From the NCBI GenBank assembly GCA_027067955.1, contig JAMOUW010000045.1, forward strand, positions 62,001-126,000: a stretch of 64,000 nt of DNA, in the 5' to 3' direction. This DNA is from Thermaceae bacterium. Its GTDB lineage: Bacteria > Deinococcota > Deinococci > Deinococcales > Marinithermaceae. Position 1 is the stretch's first letter. The number at the start of each line of letters is the position of its first letter. The notes under the pieces were generated by a model, which did not search any database, was not told where the DNA came from, and saw only the letters and a list, made by a program, of their open reading frames with translations. Of this stretch, positions 1 through 9,044 are shown in pieces. The position numbers and the translations under genes are program-made.

Positions 1-1359
1 GCTGATCAGCTTCTTGTAGCTGATATAGGCCCAGCCGGGGCGCTGGTAGTTACGGCAGGACACGTGCCCGCCCCCGTGGTTGGCCACCAATCGCTCCCGC
101 TCGCGCTTTTCCAGGTCGTAGGCCCAAACTCCGGAGGCGGCCTCGCCGGATTCGGGATCGTAATGGCCGTAAGCCCCGGGGCCGCCGTTTTCGAACTGAA
201 CATAGATGTCCCGTCTGCCGTCGGCAGAAACGCAGATGTCGCCGTGGTTGGCCTTGTAGGCTAGCGTGTAGAGGTACTTCAGGTCGCGGTCGTACACCTC
301 GACCACCTTCTTACTGTCGGTGGCCACGCCGCTGCGCATGTCCGCGTATTTGTGTACCAGCACATACTTTCCGGTGGGGGTTATGCTCGCCCAGTCGAGC
401 TTGTCGTTCTTGTAGGTCTTGGTCAGGTAAAGCCTGTGCTCGGGCCCGTCAAAATCCTTGATGACGGCCCGGTCATGCTCCAGGTCGTACAGGATGAGGG
501 TGGCTATCTCGCTGGTGGAGTTTTCCTCGCGACGGCCGGTGAGGATGATGTAACGATCTTGGAAGTCCAGATTGCCCTCGTATTCCCCCAGCGTCATTCG
601 TTCGTACGCGCCGGGAATTTCGTAAAGTATCGTAATCTTGCCAGTTTCCACATCCTCGCGGGCCACGCAGTAATGACCCCTGTCCCCGCAGCGCTCGAGG
701 CCGATGCGCATATGCGGGTCGCTATGTGACCAGCGTTTGTACGAACTTACCCGGCGGACGCGCTCGAAATTATCCGCACGCACCAACCAGCGCCCGCCCA
801 GCACCAGCAACGTCTGGTCGCTGTTCCAGGCCTGGTCTTTGGGGTAATGGTGCACCGGGCTCTTCTCCCCATCCTTGACGACCGTTTTTTCGGCGTCGGT
901 GACACGGGTGATACGGGTAGCGAATTTCCCCCCCTCGTTTACCCACTCTCCCGGCTCCGGGCGGGGAACTGAGGTGTCGCCCTCGTATCCTTCGGTCTCC
1001 AGGTCCCCGTCCACGGTTAGCGTATCCGGGGGATAACGCAACCGGGGATCGGCGCGCACCAGCACGCGTCTCTCCACTCTGGCCCGATTGCCGCTGCGGT
1101 CGCTGGCGGTGTATTCGCGCCGGTACTCGCCCGCCAACCCCGTGTTCACCTCGCCGCTCGCCGTCACCGGAACCTCGCCGTCCCGATCGTCGATCGCATA
1201 AGCCCCCGGCTCCCGGTACGCCGCGCCCAGCACCACGGTCATCGGGTTATCGCCCTTCAAAACTATCTTCGGAGGGGTAACGTCAGCCCCGCTCCCCGAT
1301 CCCGCACAGGCCGCCAGCAACAGTGGCGCAAGCGACCATCTCAAAAGACGCCCGAACAT
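1..1359 (-). CDS. Secreted lipoprotein with DUF5011-like N-terminal domain, C-terminus cut by window edge
   Basis: This reading frame is open from an ATG at 1359 to the window edge (453 codons) and is absent from the ORF track because it has no stop here. An AGGGAGG ribosome site precedes the ATG. The N-terminus is a lipoprotein signal with lipobox LLLAAC. It is followed at about residues 28-85 by a segment with features of the DUF5011/bacterial Ig-like fold (VVLGAAYREPGAYAIDDRDG), a cell-surface domain. The rest (about residues 100-453) looks like a repeated-strand, possibly beta-propeller domain, with phrases about every 40-50 residues such as ILYDLEHDRAV and VEVYDRDLKYLY. Function is unknown; a surface or periplasmic location is inferred from the lipobox. 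Confidence 0.8.
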   Translation of the reverse strand, partial: MFGRLLRWSLAPLLLAACAGSGSGADVTPPKIVLKGDNPMTVVLGAAYREPGAYAIDDRDGEVPVTASGEVNTGLAGEYRREYTASDRSGNRARVERRVLVRADPRLRYPPDTLTVDGDLETEGYEGDTSVPRPEPGEWVNEGGKFATRITRVTDAEKTVVKDGEKSPVHHYPKDQAWNSDQTLLVLGGRWLVRADNFERVRRVSSYKRWSHSDPHMRIGLERCGDRGHYCVAREDVETGKITILYEIPGAYERMTLGEYEGNLDFQDRYIILTGRREENSTSEIATLILYDLEHDRAVIKDFDGPEHRLYLTKTYKNDKLDWASITPTGKYVLVHKYADMRSGVATDSKKVVEVYDRDLKYLYTLAYKANHGDICVSADGRRDIYVQFENGGPGAYGHYDPESGEAASGVWAYDLEKRERERLVANHGGGHVSCRNYQRPGWAYISYKKLIS

Positions 1360-1510
1360 CCTGCTCGCCTCCCTGTGACACCGCCGAAACTGCGACGGTC
1401 GCGTATACACTTAATTTACAAAATCACAGTTGCCGCGAGGGGGCAAAAGCGGTTCGTCCCAGCCTGAAACGGTCCGGAATTCCATCCCCGTATGGATGCG
1501 GCGGAAACCG

Positions 1511-2485
1511 TCAGTCGCTGGTGGGAAAGAGCGCTACCGTTCTGGCGTCAGCTCCGACGCTGCGACCGTGCTCGGTGAGGTCCGGATCCAGCAGGTCGAT
1601 CGCCACCATCCGCCCCGGACCTACCAGGTAAACGAACGCGTCGGGGGTTACCGCGGCGTCTACGAAGCTGCCGCTGCGGGGATCTTGCATGTTCTTGTTA
1701 AGCCGCAGCACGTAGGCGTCCTTACCCACTATCAACCAGCCGTCGGGAAGCGCCTGGATCCAGCGCAGGCCCGAAAGGTCGGGCTCCGAACCGTGTTCCG
1801 AGGGCTCGTCCTTGCTTCCCGCCTCCCACAGGTAAAGGCTGGTGGAAGAACTGAAGCCCGCCGCGATGCCCAGCAATTCGCCATTCCAGTCCGCCGACAA
1901 TGCCTCCAGGTCTTCGGGCAGGGTTACCTCGTGCCTGATCGGGTCGTCTGGAGGGTTGGGATACACGAGGGTGAAATCCTGCATTCCCGGTTGCAGGCGC
2001 ACCACACGATCATCCGGACCCAGCACATACACCGTGCCTTCCGGGTCGCCTTCGCGATCTACGGGCTTAAGAGCGGGTGCTGAAGCGCGTACCGTCCATA
2101 GCCCCAAATCCCCGCAGTTCACCAGTAAAGCCTGTTCGCCGGTGACGAGTTTGCCTGCGGCGCATTCCCCGCCCAGCTCCAGCTCTAAAGCGGGAGCGGC
2201 GGCGTCGGGAGCATGATCCTCCCGGCTCCCCTGCAAGGGGTAGGCGCGCAGATGGCTGGTTGTCAGCACCCACAGCCGCTTCTCTCCCACCAGCCGCGCC
2301 AGGTCCACTACAGTAACCCCGATGTCCCACGAGCCCAGCGGGTCGGCCTCGCCGGTGCCCGCGGGGTAGAACACTACCTTCTGCCCCTCGCCGACAGCCA
2401 GCAGTATCTTGAGCGGGGGTTCCTGCGTACCGGTGCAGCCCGCCAGGAACAAAAGCGGCAAAATTATCATCGCCAAACGCCTCAT
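1511..2485 (-). CDS. Lipoprotein, possible beta-propeller, last gene of the lpt-like operon
   Basis: The protein has 324 aa. It starts with a clear lipoprotein signal (MRRLAMIILPLLFLAGC), so the mature N-terminus would be the lipid-modified Cys. The body has repeated short strand-turn segments (for example LWVLTTSHLRAYPL and EGTVYVLGPDDRVVRL) typical of propeller-like folds, but I recognise no named family. Its ATG overlaps the TGA of the upstream lptD-like gene (ATGA), so it is translationally coupled and probably the last gene of the lptF-lptG-lptD operon. A role in envelope assembly, for example as a partner of the outer-membrane protein, is inference from position only. Confidence 0.8.
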   Translation of the reverse strand: MRRLAMIILPLLFLAGCTGTQEPPLKILLAVGEGQKVVFYPAGTGEADPLGSWDIGVTVVDLARLVGEKRLWVLTTSHLRAYPLQGSREDHAPDAAAPALELELGGECAAGKLVTGEQALLVNCGDLGLWTVRASAPALKPVDREGDPEGTVYVLGPDDRVVRLQPGMQDFTLVYPNPPDDPIRHEVTLPEDLEALSADWNGELLGIAAGFSSSTSLYLWEAGSKDEPSEHGSEPDLSGLRWIQALPDGWLIVGKDAYVLRLNKNMQDPRSGSFVDAAVTPDAFVYLVGPGRMVAIDLLDPDLTEHGRSVGADARTVALFPTSD

Positions 2486-5088
2486 AACATTCCCTCCCAG
2501 GGGTAGTGGATACCGCTGTCATCGAACAGGAAGCGCGCGCTGTCGCTCCCGTAGATGAACGCCAGCCGCGCCGACGGCACGGCGGCGTCGAGGGTGAAAC
2601 GCATCGCCCAGCAGCAGCGGTCGAGGGTGACTACGAAACGGGGCTCCAGCGGCGGCCACCCCTCGGAAGTGCGCACTTCCTGGGTCACGAGCGTACTTAG
2701 GTAAAAACGGGTGCTCTTCTGAGGGCGCCAGGCGATGGTAAAACCAAAGTCCTTGAACGAAAACCGGCGGTCATCGGCAGAATAGCGTTCGAACTCGAAG
2801 CCACCCTGAACGCTTACTCCCGGCCAGTCGTCTCCCACTGGCCATAGGTCAATGCCCCCCTCAAAGGACGCTTCCTCCAGATAGATTTCTTCATCACCCG
2901 TTTCCGGCAAATGCCATTCCGCGGACGCCTCCCAGTTGCTCGCCAGATTCGAAAAGCTGGACCTCAGCCGCAGTGCGCCGGGACCGAAACGCCCCAAGTT
3001 GCCGTCCCAGCTTTCACTGAGAATCAAACGGTGCCCCCCGTAGCTGGCGGTAAAGGTGAAATCGTGATCGCGGTAGGCGTTGTCGGTGGCGTTGTCGGTG
3101 AGGAAGGAGGTGTGCTCGAAGCGCAGCGAAAACGCCCCCCACCCCGCCCCCAGCTCCCCGCTGAGGATCATGTTTTCGTGGTCGTAACTCTCCTTGAAGC
3201 TGTAGCGGGCGGATCCCGGCCGGAACTGAAACGAGCCCCTGGTTTCCAGCGGTTTTCCCTCGTTCAAATCGCGCCAGTGGGTAATGGCGATGTTGCCTCC
3301 GGGAAGCGCGTAGCTGGCGCGGAGCTGTAAATCATCATATTCTCCTTCCTGGTAGCGGTAGCCGGTCCGCGCACTGGCCGACAGATCGCCCAGACGCATA
3401 TTGATGGAGCCACTGGTGGTCTGGTGCAAACCCTTCTCGGGATCGTAGACATGATCAACATCCAGGTGCAGGGCAGGCACGCCCGCCGACATACCGAGGT
3501 CCAGCTCCCGGTACACCCCTTTCTCCAGGTCGCGGCCGCCGGATGCGGTAAAGGTGAGCCCGCGGAAGACGGTCCAGCGCGAATTGGCGCTCAAATCCAG
3601 CTTCCGCAGCGGACGCTGGTAGTCGCGGGCAAAAAACGCCTCCCCCTCGACCACCTGGCGCTCGAGCCGCACCTGGGCCTCAAAACCGCCCAGCCGCTGC
3701 CCTATGCTGCCCGTGGTGCTCCAATCCACCTGGCGCTCGGCGGTATCGTAGTACCAACCCTTGAAGCGGTTCTCTACTCTCACGTCCAAACCCTTCCAGA
3801 GCGGTTTAGGGTGGAATTCATCCAGGTGATCCACGAAGACGCGACCCGCCGAGGCCCACACACCGGCCGCCCGCGCAGAGCGGTTGAGCTCGTTGGTGCG
3901 GTCGATGTAGCCACCCATGTAGACGCTTCCCCTGATGCTGAAGCTCCCTTTTTTAACACCGCGAGTCCAGCGAAAAGCCACTTCCGGCAGCACCTGCGCC
4001 GCCGGCGACCCCGGCCGCACTAGGTCGAAGTAGGTTTGTATACGCAGCTCCACCCGCGGCTCGTCCCGGCCCAGCGAACGGCTGCTCAGCTTGAACTTTA
4101 AGCGCCCCGAGCTGTTGTTCTCGCGGCGCTCGAGGCTGAGATCGTGGCGCCAGCCGTCTTCTTTCAGCCGGTACTCGGCCCTGACGCCCCAGAGGGGACC
4201 TTTCTTCATGGAATCGGTTCGTTTCCATTTGAAGGCCAGAGACTGGTAATAGGGCAGGTCGCGCAATTTCTTGTCGCCCAAACGGTAGTCGGCCTGAACG
4301 TCGAGCGAGCCGTGTCTCTTTCCAACTTCGGGAGGCAGGTAAAGCGCCTTGTAGTGTTCGTAAGCCGCGCCCGCCCCCCAGTGGTCGAATCCGAACCCCC
4401 AGCCCCGGTTCTGAAACCAGCGCAACAGGGTGAAACCCAGCCCCCCGCGGGTTACGTAAGGCAGATCCGCAGCCACAGACCAGCCGTCGGTGGGATCGTT
4501 ACCAATCTCCAGCCTCGGCCGCCGCTCGGAAAAGTGCAGTAGCAGCAGCGGCCAGTAAAAGGTGGCCTCGCCCCCGGTGTAAACGGTAACGCCATAGGCG
4601 ATGAGCCGGTCTCCCGGATAGAGCAGCACCTTGCGGGCCTTGAAGCTGTAGTCGTAGGGGTCCTGACCGCAGCAGGCGCAGGGGGTAAACTCTCCCCGGG
4701 TCATCATTATCTGGCCCAGTACGCGGGTGGCCTCGGGCCCCCACAGGTCTATTTCGCCGCTCTTGATGTGCACCTCGAGCGCCTCCAGGCTATCTTCATC
4801 CAGGTACAGCTCCAGGTAGTCCGCTTCCGTCACCCGCCCTTCGGCGTCCCGGTAGTGAACGTCGCCTATGAGTACCAAACGGCGGCGCGAGCGGTCGTAC
4901 TCCACCCGCTTGGCGCGCACTTCCTCCCCCTTCTCAAGGACGAGGATCACCGGCTCGCCCACCAGAATTACCAGCTCGCTGTCACCGACCTTGCGCAACT
5001 CGAGCCGGTCAGCCTGGGTTACTTCGACCCTGCCCGCCAGCGCCAACCCGGTTATAAAAAAAATCAGGATCAGCCATGGCGGCCTCAC
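2482..5088 (-). CDS. lptD: LptD/OstA-like outer-membrane assembly protein
   Basis: The ORF-track frame runs to 5334, but the upstream part is a shadow of the next gene. The likely start is GTG at 5088, which overlaps the upstream TGA (GTGA) and gives 868 aa with a signal peptide (LILIFFITGLALAG). About residues 25-200 look like the LptA/OstA-type domain (RVEYDRSRRRLVLIGDV; CACCG near YDYSFKARKVLLYPGDR). The remaining ~650 residues are alternating amphipathic strands, as in a large outer-membrane beta-barrel. In Gram-negatives LptD inserts lipopolysaccharide into the outer membrane. Thermus-type bacteria lack classical LPS, so the cargo here is unknown. Context with lptF/lptG-like genes supports the call. 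Confidence 0.8.
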   Translation of the reverse strand: MRPPWLILIFFITGLALAGRVEVTQADRLELRKVGDSELVILVGEPVILVLEKGEEVRAKRVEYDRSRRRLVLIGDVHYRDAEGRVTEADYLELYLDEDSLEALEVHIKSGEIDLWGPEATRVLGQIMMTRGEFTPCACCGQDPYDYSFKARKVLLYPGDRLIAYGVTVYTGGEATFYWPLLLLHFSERRPRLEIGNDPTDGWSVAADLPYVTRGGLGFTLLRWFQNRGWGFGFDHWGAGAAYEHYKALYLPPEVGKRHGSLDVQADYRLGDKKLRDLPYYQSLAFKWKRTDSMKKGPLWGVRAEYRLKEDGWRHDLSLERRENNSSGRLKFKLSSRSLGRDEPRVELRIQTYFDLVRPGSPAAQVLPEVAFRWTRGVKKGSFSIRGSVYMGGYIDRTNELNRSARAAGVWASAGRVFVDHLDEFHPKPLWKGLDVRVENRFKGWYYDTAERQVDWSTTGSIGQRLGGFEAQVRLERQVVEGEAFFARDYQRPLRKLDLSANSRWTVFRGLTFTASGGRDLEKGVYRELDLGMSAGVPALHLDVDHVYDPEKGLHQTTSGSINMRLGDLSASARTGYRYQEGEYDDLQLRASYALPGGNIAITHWRDLNEGKPLETRGSFQFRPGSARYSFKESYDHENMILSGELGAGWGAFSLRFEHTSFLTDNATDNAYRDHDFTFTASYGGHRLILSESWDGNLGRFGPGALRLRSSFSNLASNWEASAEWHLPETGDEEIYLEEASFEGGIDLWPVGDDWPGVSVQGGFEFERYSADDRRFSFKDFGFTIAWRPQKSTRFYLSTLVTQEVRTSEGWPPLEPRFVVTLDRCCWAMRFTLDAAVPSARLAFIYGSDSARFLFDDSGIHYPWEGML

Positions 5089-6125
5089 CGTTTCCCCCCG
5101 AGCAGCAACACCCCGGCCACCATGACATAGAGAAAATCGGGGCCCCAGGCGGCAATCCAGGGCGCAAGCACCCCCTGCTCGCCCATGATCCGAAACACGC
5201 TCCAGGTGGCGTAGTAGAAGAAGGTAAGCGTCACCACGCCCACCATCCCCAGACTGCGGCTCCCGCCCAGCATCCAAAAAGCCAGCGCCACCGCGAAGAT
5301 CGCGAAAGCCACGCTGGCCGCAGGCTCGGCCCACTTCCGCCAGTAGGCGGTAGCCTCGGCATAGTAGGGACGGCCCATCTTCTTGTTCTCCACGATGCGC
5401 CGGCGCAGCTCGGCCAGCGACAGGTCGGACGGCTTCACCGGCGGGCGCACCGCCAGATCCTCCAGCGGCAAAATGCCCCGTTCGAATTCGGCTATCGTGC
5501 GCGGCCTGGAATCGTCAAAGGTGACGCGCATGCCGCCGTCGAGCACCAGCCGCCCCGGCTCGAAGCGCCCGCGTTTGGCGGTCAGCACCTCCTGCGTCGA
5601 TACCACCCGCACCTCGCTGAAATCCTGACCCTCTACCTGACCCACGTAGATGGTGCGCCCGTAGGCGTCGCGGAAAAAGGTTCCCGGCTGCAGGAGCGCG
5701 CGGGGTTTGGCCAGGATGGCCCGCCGCAGCACCTGATTGGCCTTTTGCAGCTCGCTAGGCACCCAGCTTTCCCCGGCAACGAAACCTGCCAGCGCCAGGA
5801 GCGCACCGAAACCAACGAGCACCGCCAGCACCCGCTCCCGGGGAATCCCCGAGGCCAGCAACACCTTGAGCTCCGAATCCTCGGCCATGCGGCTGAGCGC
5901 AAGCAGCAGAGAAAACAGGTAGGCTATCGGCAATCCCCGCACCAGCGCCTCGGGCACCCGGTGCGCCAGATACTGTCCGATCGAGAGGGGATCGGCCCCG
6001 CGCGCCAGCAGCGGAGCGAGAACTTCGAAGAGAACGCCGCCCAGGAGCAGGAGAACCACCACCGCCAGGCCCCCGAGCAGATACGAGCCCACTTCACGCA
6101 GAAGATAACGGCCCAGGGTGTTCAT
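5085..6125 (-). CDS. lptG: LptF/LptG (YjgP/YjgQ) family permease
   Basis: The protein has 346 aa, the usual length of this family. It begins MNTLGRYLLREVGSYLLGGL, the typical amphipathic start, then has two or three membrane helices, a periplasmic beta-jellyroll-like middle (about residues 130-240, with SELQKANQVLRRAIL and GMRVTFDDSRPRTIAEFERG) and three C-terminal helices. The family forms the inner-membrane core of the Lpt lipid-export transporter with LptB. Its ATG overlaps the stop of the preceding paralogue (ATGA) and its stop overlaps the lptD start (GTGA), so the three genes are co-translated. Which paralogue is F and which is G is only a guess; no LptB, LptC or LptA gene is seen in this window. 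Confidence 0.87.
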   Translation of the reverse strand: MNTLGRYLLREVGSYLLGGLAVVVLLLLGGVLFEVLAPLLARGADPLSIGQYLAHRVPEALVRGLPIAYLFSLLLALSRMAEDSELKVLLASGIPRERVLAVLVGFGALLALAGFVAGESWVPSELQKANQVLRRAILAKPRALLQPGTFFRDAYGRTIYVGQVEGQDFSEVRVVSTQEVLTAKRGRFEPGRLVLDGGMRVTFDDSRPRTIAEFERGILPLEDLAVRPPVKPSDLSLAELRRRIVENKKMGRPYYAEATAYWRKWAEPAASVAFAIFAVALAFWMLGGSRSLGMVGVVTLTFFYYATWSVFRIMGEQGVLAPWIAAWGPDFLYVMVAGVLLLGGKR

Positions 6126-7129
6126 ACGAGCCTCCGCGTGCCCAGAATCGCCAGCGCGAAGTAAACCACGTCGGCCAGCCAGGCCCCGTAAGGACCTATG
6201 ACCGAATAGTTGCTAAGCTGTGCCGCCAGCGTCCACAGCACGTAGTAACCGAAGATCAGCAGCACGACCGCCACGAACGCCCAGGCCGCCTCGCGCAGGG
6301 AAAGCCCGATGACCGCCGCCAACCAGGCAAGGGCTATCACCCCCACCGCGTCGGCGTGGCGCCGCTGCAGGGGGAAGCGCGCCGACGGATCCACCCGCGC
6401 CAGCTCGCGCAGCTCCTGCATCGGCAGCGATTCGTACGTGGTCTTCTTCTCGACGAAACGCGAGGGGAAGGGAAGCGGCACCTTTTCCCAAAACTCGGGA
6501 CGCTTCCCCGGAGCCGTCTTCCAGGCGCCCATGAGCACCCAGTTTGCATCTTTCCAGACCCCTTCCCTGGCGCTCCATACCGTGCCGTCCGGCGTTATCA
6601 CGCGCACATCGCGCAGGTTGCCGCTGCCGTCCCCGGTCGGGATGACGCGGCGGGCAAAGTACACCCCCAATCCCTGCGGTGCGTAGGAGGCATTGGAAAT
6701 CACGCCGCTGGGCGCGTTGCCGTAGTAGATCTCGTAAACGAGGTCGTTATAGCGATCGTTGGCTTCGGGCTTTATCCAACCCGCGTTGATCCAGGCTATG
6801 GCGGCTACGAACGTGGCCAGACCCAGCACCGGAGCAAGCAGGCGGATAGGAGCAATACCTGCGGCAAATACCGCCTTCAATTCGGAGTCGCGAATCCAGC
6901 GCGCCAGCGCCACCAGGACCGCAAAGACCAGGCCAAGCGGTAGCGCCACCCCCAGGGTGTAGGGCATACGGTACAGCACGAGCGCGCCGATGTCGGTCCA
7001 GCTCGTACTGCGGCTGAGGAACACCCCCGAGAGGGACGAGAGCAGGTCCGTGGTCACCAACCCGATGAAGAGCAGGGTTCCCAGCAGATAGGGCGTCAGG
7101 ATTTCGCGCAAAAGATAGCGCTTGAGCAC
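6122..7129 (-). CDS. lptF: LptF/LptG (YjgP/YjgQ) family permease, first gene of operon
   Basis: The protein has 335 aa, starts MLKRYLLREILTPYLLGTLL and has the same layout as its downstream paralogue: N-terminal helices, a periplasmic middle domain (about residues 120-240, with KPEANDRYNDLVYEIYYG) and three C-terminal helices. The GTG start has no Shine-Dalgarno. A perfect TATAAT lies 7 nt before it (7137-7142), so the message is probably leaderless and this is the first gene of the operon. It lies just downstream of the tRNA-Arg terminator, which isolates the operon from the tRNA genes. Confidence 0.87.
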   Translation of the reverse strand: MLKRYLLREILTPYLLGTLLFIGLVTTDLLSSLSGVFLSRSTSWTDIGALVLYRMPYTLGVALPLGLVFAVLVALARWIRDSELKAVFAAGIAPIRLLAPVLGLATFVAAIAWINAGWIKPEANDRYNDLVYEIYYGNAPSGVISNASYAPQGLGVYFARRVIPTGDGSGNLRDVRVITPDGTVWSAREGVWKDANWVLMGAWKTAPGKRPEFWEKVPLPFPSRFVEKKTTYESLPMQELRELARVDPSARFPLQRRHADAVGVIALAWLAAVIGLSLREAAWAFVAVVLLIFGYYVLWTLAAQLSNYSVIGPYGAWLADVVYFALAILGTRRLV

Positions 7130-7136
7130 GAAAAAA

Positions 7137-7142
7137 ATTATA
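7137..7142 (-). promoter_or_regulatory. -10 box for leaderless lptF operon
   Basis: Minus-strand TATAAT ends 7 nt before the GTG of lptF. Transcription would start at or next to the start codon. No good -35 hexamer is visible at 17-18 bp. Confidence 0.55.
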
Positions 7143-7179
7143 GGCAGCCGGGGGATGAGAAAGCGACGGAAAATAAAAA

Positions 7180-7204
7180 GAAAAATGCGGGCCTGAGCCC
7201 GCAG
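7180..7204 (-). terminator. Rho-independent terminator of tRNA-Arg
   Basis: On the minus strand a TGCGGGC/GCCCGCA stem with a TCAG loop is followed by TTTTTC, immediately after the tRNA CCA end. Confidence 0.85.
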
Positions 7205-7205
7205 G

Positions 7206-7282
7206 TGGTGCGCCCGGCAGGAATCGAACCTGCGGCCTAGCGCTTAGGAGGCGCTTGCTCTATCCAACTGAGCTACGGGCGC
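7206..7282 (-). tRNA. tRNA-Arg (anticodon CCU)
   Basis: This is a 77-nt cloverleaf with an encoded CCA. The acceptor stem is GCGCCCG/CGGGCGC. The D arm is TAGCTCAGTTGGATAGAGCA, the anticodon stem-loop has loop CTCCTAA (anticodon CCT), and the T arm contains GGTTCGATTCC. All stems pair by eye. The CCU tRNA reads AGG, a rare Arg codon in high-GC genomes. It has its own promoter and terminator. Confidence 0.95.
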
Positions 7283-7293
7283 CCGCAAACCAG

Positions 7294-7321
7294 ATTCTAG
7301 CACGGCGGGCGCGCTATCCAA
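7294..7321 (-). promoter_or_regulatory. Promoter of tRNA-Arg
   Basis: On the minus strand the -35 is TTGGAT and the -10 is TAGAAT, with a 16-bp spacer, placed 11 nt before the mature tRNA 5' end. Confidence 0.6.
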
Positions 7322-7413
7322 TGCCACGCCCCGGCAAAGCGGCATCCGGCGGCGCGGCGCAAGGGCCGCCGCCGGCCGTGACCGTGCCGGAGATATCCAG
7401 GAGCGGATCGCAG

Positions 7414-7444
7414 AAGAGAGGAACGGGCCCTTGCGGGCCCGTTC
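7414..7444 (-). terminator. Hairpin terminator of tRNA-Pro
   Basis: A ten-bp GAACGGGCCC/GGGCCCGTTC stem with a GCAA tetraloop lies 4 nt after the CCA end. The downstream tract is pyrimidine-rich (CTCTCTTCT) rather than pure T. Confidence 0.7.
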
Positions 7445-7448
7445 CGGC

Positions 7449-7525
<77 letters not shown>

Positions 7526-7536
7526 CAGCGTCCCTT

Positions 7537-7565
7537 AGTTTAGCCGCGGGTAAAACCCTTGTCAA
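7537..7565 (-). promoter_or_regulatory. Strong sigma-70 type promoter of tRNA-Pro
   Basis: On the minus strand a consensus -35 TTGACA and -10 TAAACT are separated by exactly 17 bp, ending 11 nt before the tRNA. Confidence 0.8.
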
Positions 7566-7586
7566 TCGCGGTGAACGGGCGGCCGG

Positions 7587-8942
7587 CTAATTGAGCAGGC
7601 GGCCTTTGAGTACCAGCTCGCGGGCCCGGGCGGCGTAGCCGCGCAGGGTCTCGCGCCATTCGTCACCGGCCGCCAGGTAAGATAGCAGCCGTTCGGCCAG
7701 TTCCGCCACCTCACCGGGGTTGGGGTAGCCCGACTGGGCGAGAACGTCCACTATCATCTCGTGGGCAGTCACCCAGTCGTGGTCTCCCTCACGCGCCGCG
7801 GCCGCCGCGGCGCGGTAATGGACCAGCGCTTCGTCCCAGGCGCCCACGTCGTAGGCCCTGTTGCCCAAAATCAGATGTGCCGCGGGGACGGTCGCCAGCT
7901 CGAGCGCCTTGCGGGCGGCTTCGTCCGCGGCAGGCCCGTCCCCTAACCTGTAATACACCTCGGAAAGATCGGCCTGAGCCTGCGCCCGATGCGGATAGGT
8001 CGTGTCGCGCAGCACCTTGCGCAGGAGTGCTCCCGCCCGGATCAGGTCTCCCTGATCGAGTTCGAAGATCCCCCACTCGTGCCATACGTAGGGCATATCC
8101 GCCTCGCCGGCCCGGCTCTCGGCATCCCGGTAGGCGGCCCGCGCCGCTTCCACGCGCCCGAAACGCTGGTGCACCTGGGCGCGCACCAGCGCCGTGCCGT
8201 GGCTCAGTCCTGCGCCCGCAGCCTCCAGCCCCTCAGCCTGCACTATCTCCTCGGCAGCGCGCTCCGGGTTGCCCATGACGAGTTCGGTGCGCGCGCTGAG
8301 ATAGTGAAAGGTGGCGCGGTCGGAAAGCTCGCCTTCGGAAAGCAGGTTCGCCGCCTCCGCCAGACGCACGCGGGCACGACCGGGATTCTCGACCTCGAGC
8401 CACAGGGCGGCGGCGTCCAGCAGGCTCCAGAGGCGCTCCTTACCCAGAGATTCCAGCGATGCCCGCTCGTGCGCCTCGGCTGCGTCAGCGAACCTCCCCT
8501 CCGATTCGTGTATTCTTCCCAGCAGCGCCCAGGCGCGCGCCGCCAAGAACTCGGGCAGCTCGTTGGGATCGGGTAGCACCGCCTGCGCCGCCTGCAACTC
8601 CCCCTGATAGGCGAGCCCCTGGGCCACGTGGTACGCATCCCGCGGATCCCGGGCCGGCGGCGGCCCGCTCCGGTCCCCCCGAAGCGCCGCCAGCTCGAAA
8701 GCAAGCGCCCGGTAACGTTCTTCTCGAACCACGCGCGCATTACGAGCGCGCGCCCGCTCGAGCGCCTTCTGCCATGCCCCCGCCTCGGCCTCTCCGTAGA
8801 GGCTGTAGAACTCAGCTAGGTCAAGCAGCGCCTCCACTATGCTGGCGGTGGTGGCAAAGCGGCGCTCGGCCGCGGCAAGGAGGGCGTCGTGGGCGCTATC
8901 GTACTCGCCCAGATGCAACCATTCCTCGATACGAGGCTTCAC
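7587..8942 (-). CDS. TPR-repeat protein, cytosolic
   Basis: The ORF-track frame extends far into the antisense of ftsH and is not real there. The coding part starts near 8942 (GTG, ...VKPRIEEWLHLGEYDSAHDALL; a TTG six bases upstream is an alternative), giving about 451 aa. The sequence is helical throughout, with repeated TPR-like blocks such as LGRIHESEGRFADAAEAHERA, AQADLSEVYYRLGDGPAADEAARKAL and LILGNRAYDVGAWDEALVHYRAA. There is no signal peptide or membrane segment. It is a probable protein-interaction scaffold; TPR-containing regulators also look like this, but no DNA-binding domain is visible. It is divergent from ftsH. Confidence 0.8.
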   Translation of the reverse strand: MKPRIEEWLHLGEYDSAHDALLAAAERRFATTASIVEALLDLAEFYSLYGEAEAGAWQKALERARARNARVVREERYRALAFELAALRGDRSGPPPARDPRDAYHVAQGLAYQGELQAAQAVLPDPNELPEFLAARAWALLGRIHESEGRFADAAEAHERASLESLGKERLWSLLDAAALWLEVENPGRARVRLAEAANLLSEGELSDRATFHYLSARTELVMGNPERAAEEIVQAEGLEAAGAGLSHGTALVRAQVHQRFGRVEAARAAYRDAESRAGEADMPYVWHEWGIFELDQGDLIRAGALLRKVLRDTTYPHRAQAQADLSEVYYRLGDGPAADEAARKALELATVPAAHLILGNRAYDVGAWDEALVHYRAAAAAAREGDHDWVTAHEMIVDVLAQSGYPNPGEVAELAERLLSYLAAGDEWRETLRGYAARARELVLKGRLLN

Positions 8943-9044
8943 GCTCAAAGCATAGCATGCGGATATCAAGCCCCCTCGGGACGTATCTTCGTAATAAACT
9001 GTTAGGGCTGAAGGGGCGCGGTGCGCCCGGAAGCGGAGGTAGAT

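Noticed and set aside
5089-5334. N-terminal extension of the lptD ORF to 5334
   Set aside because: It overlaps the conserved lptG coding sequence in another frame; the GTG at 5088 in a GTGA overlap with a signal peptide is the better start.
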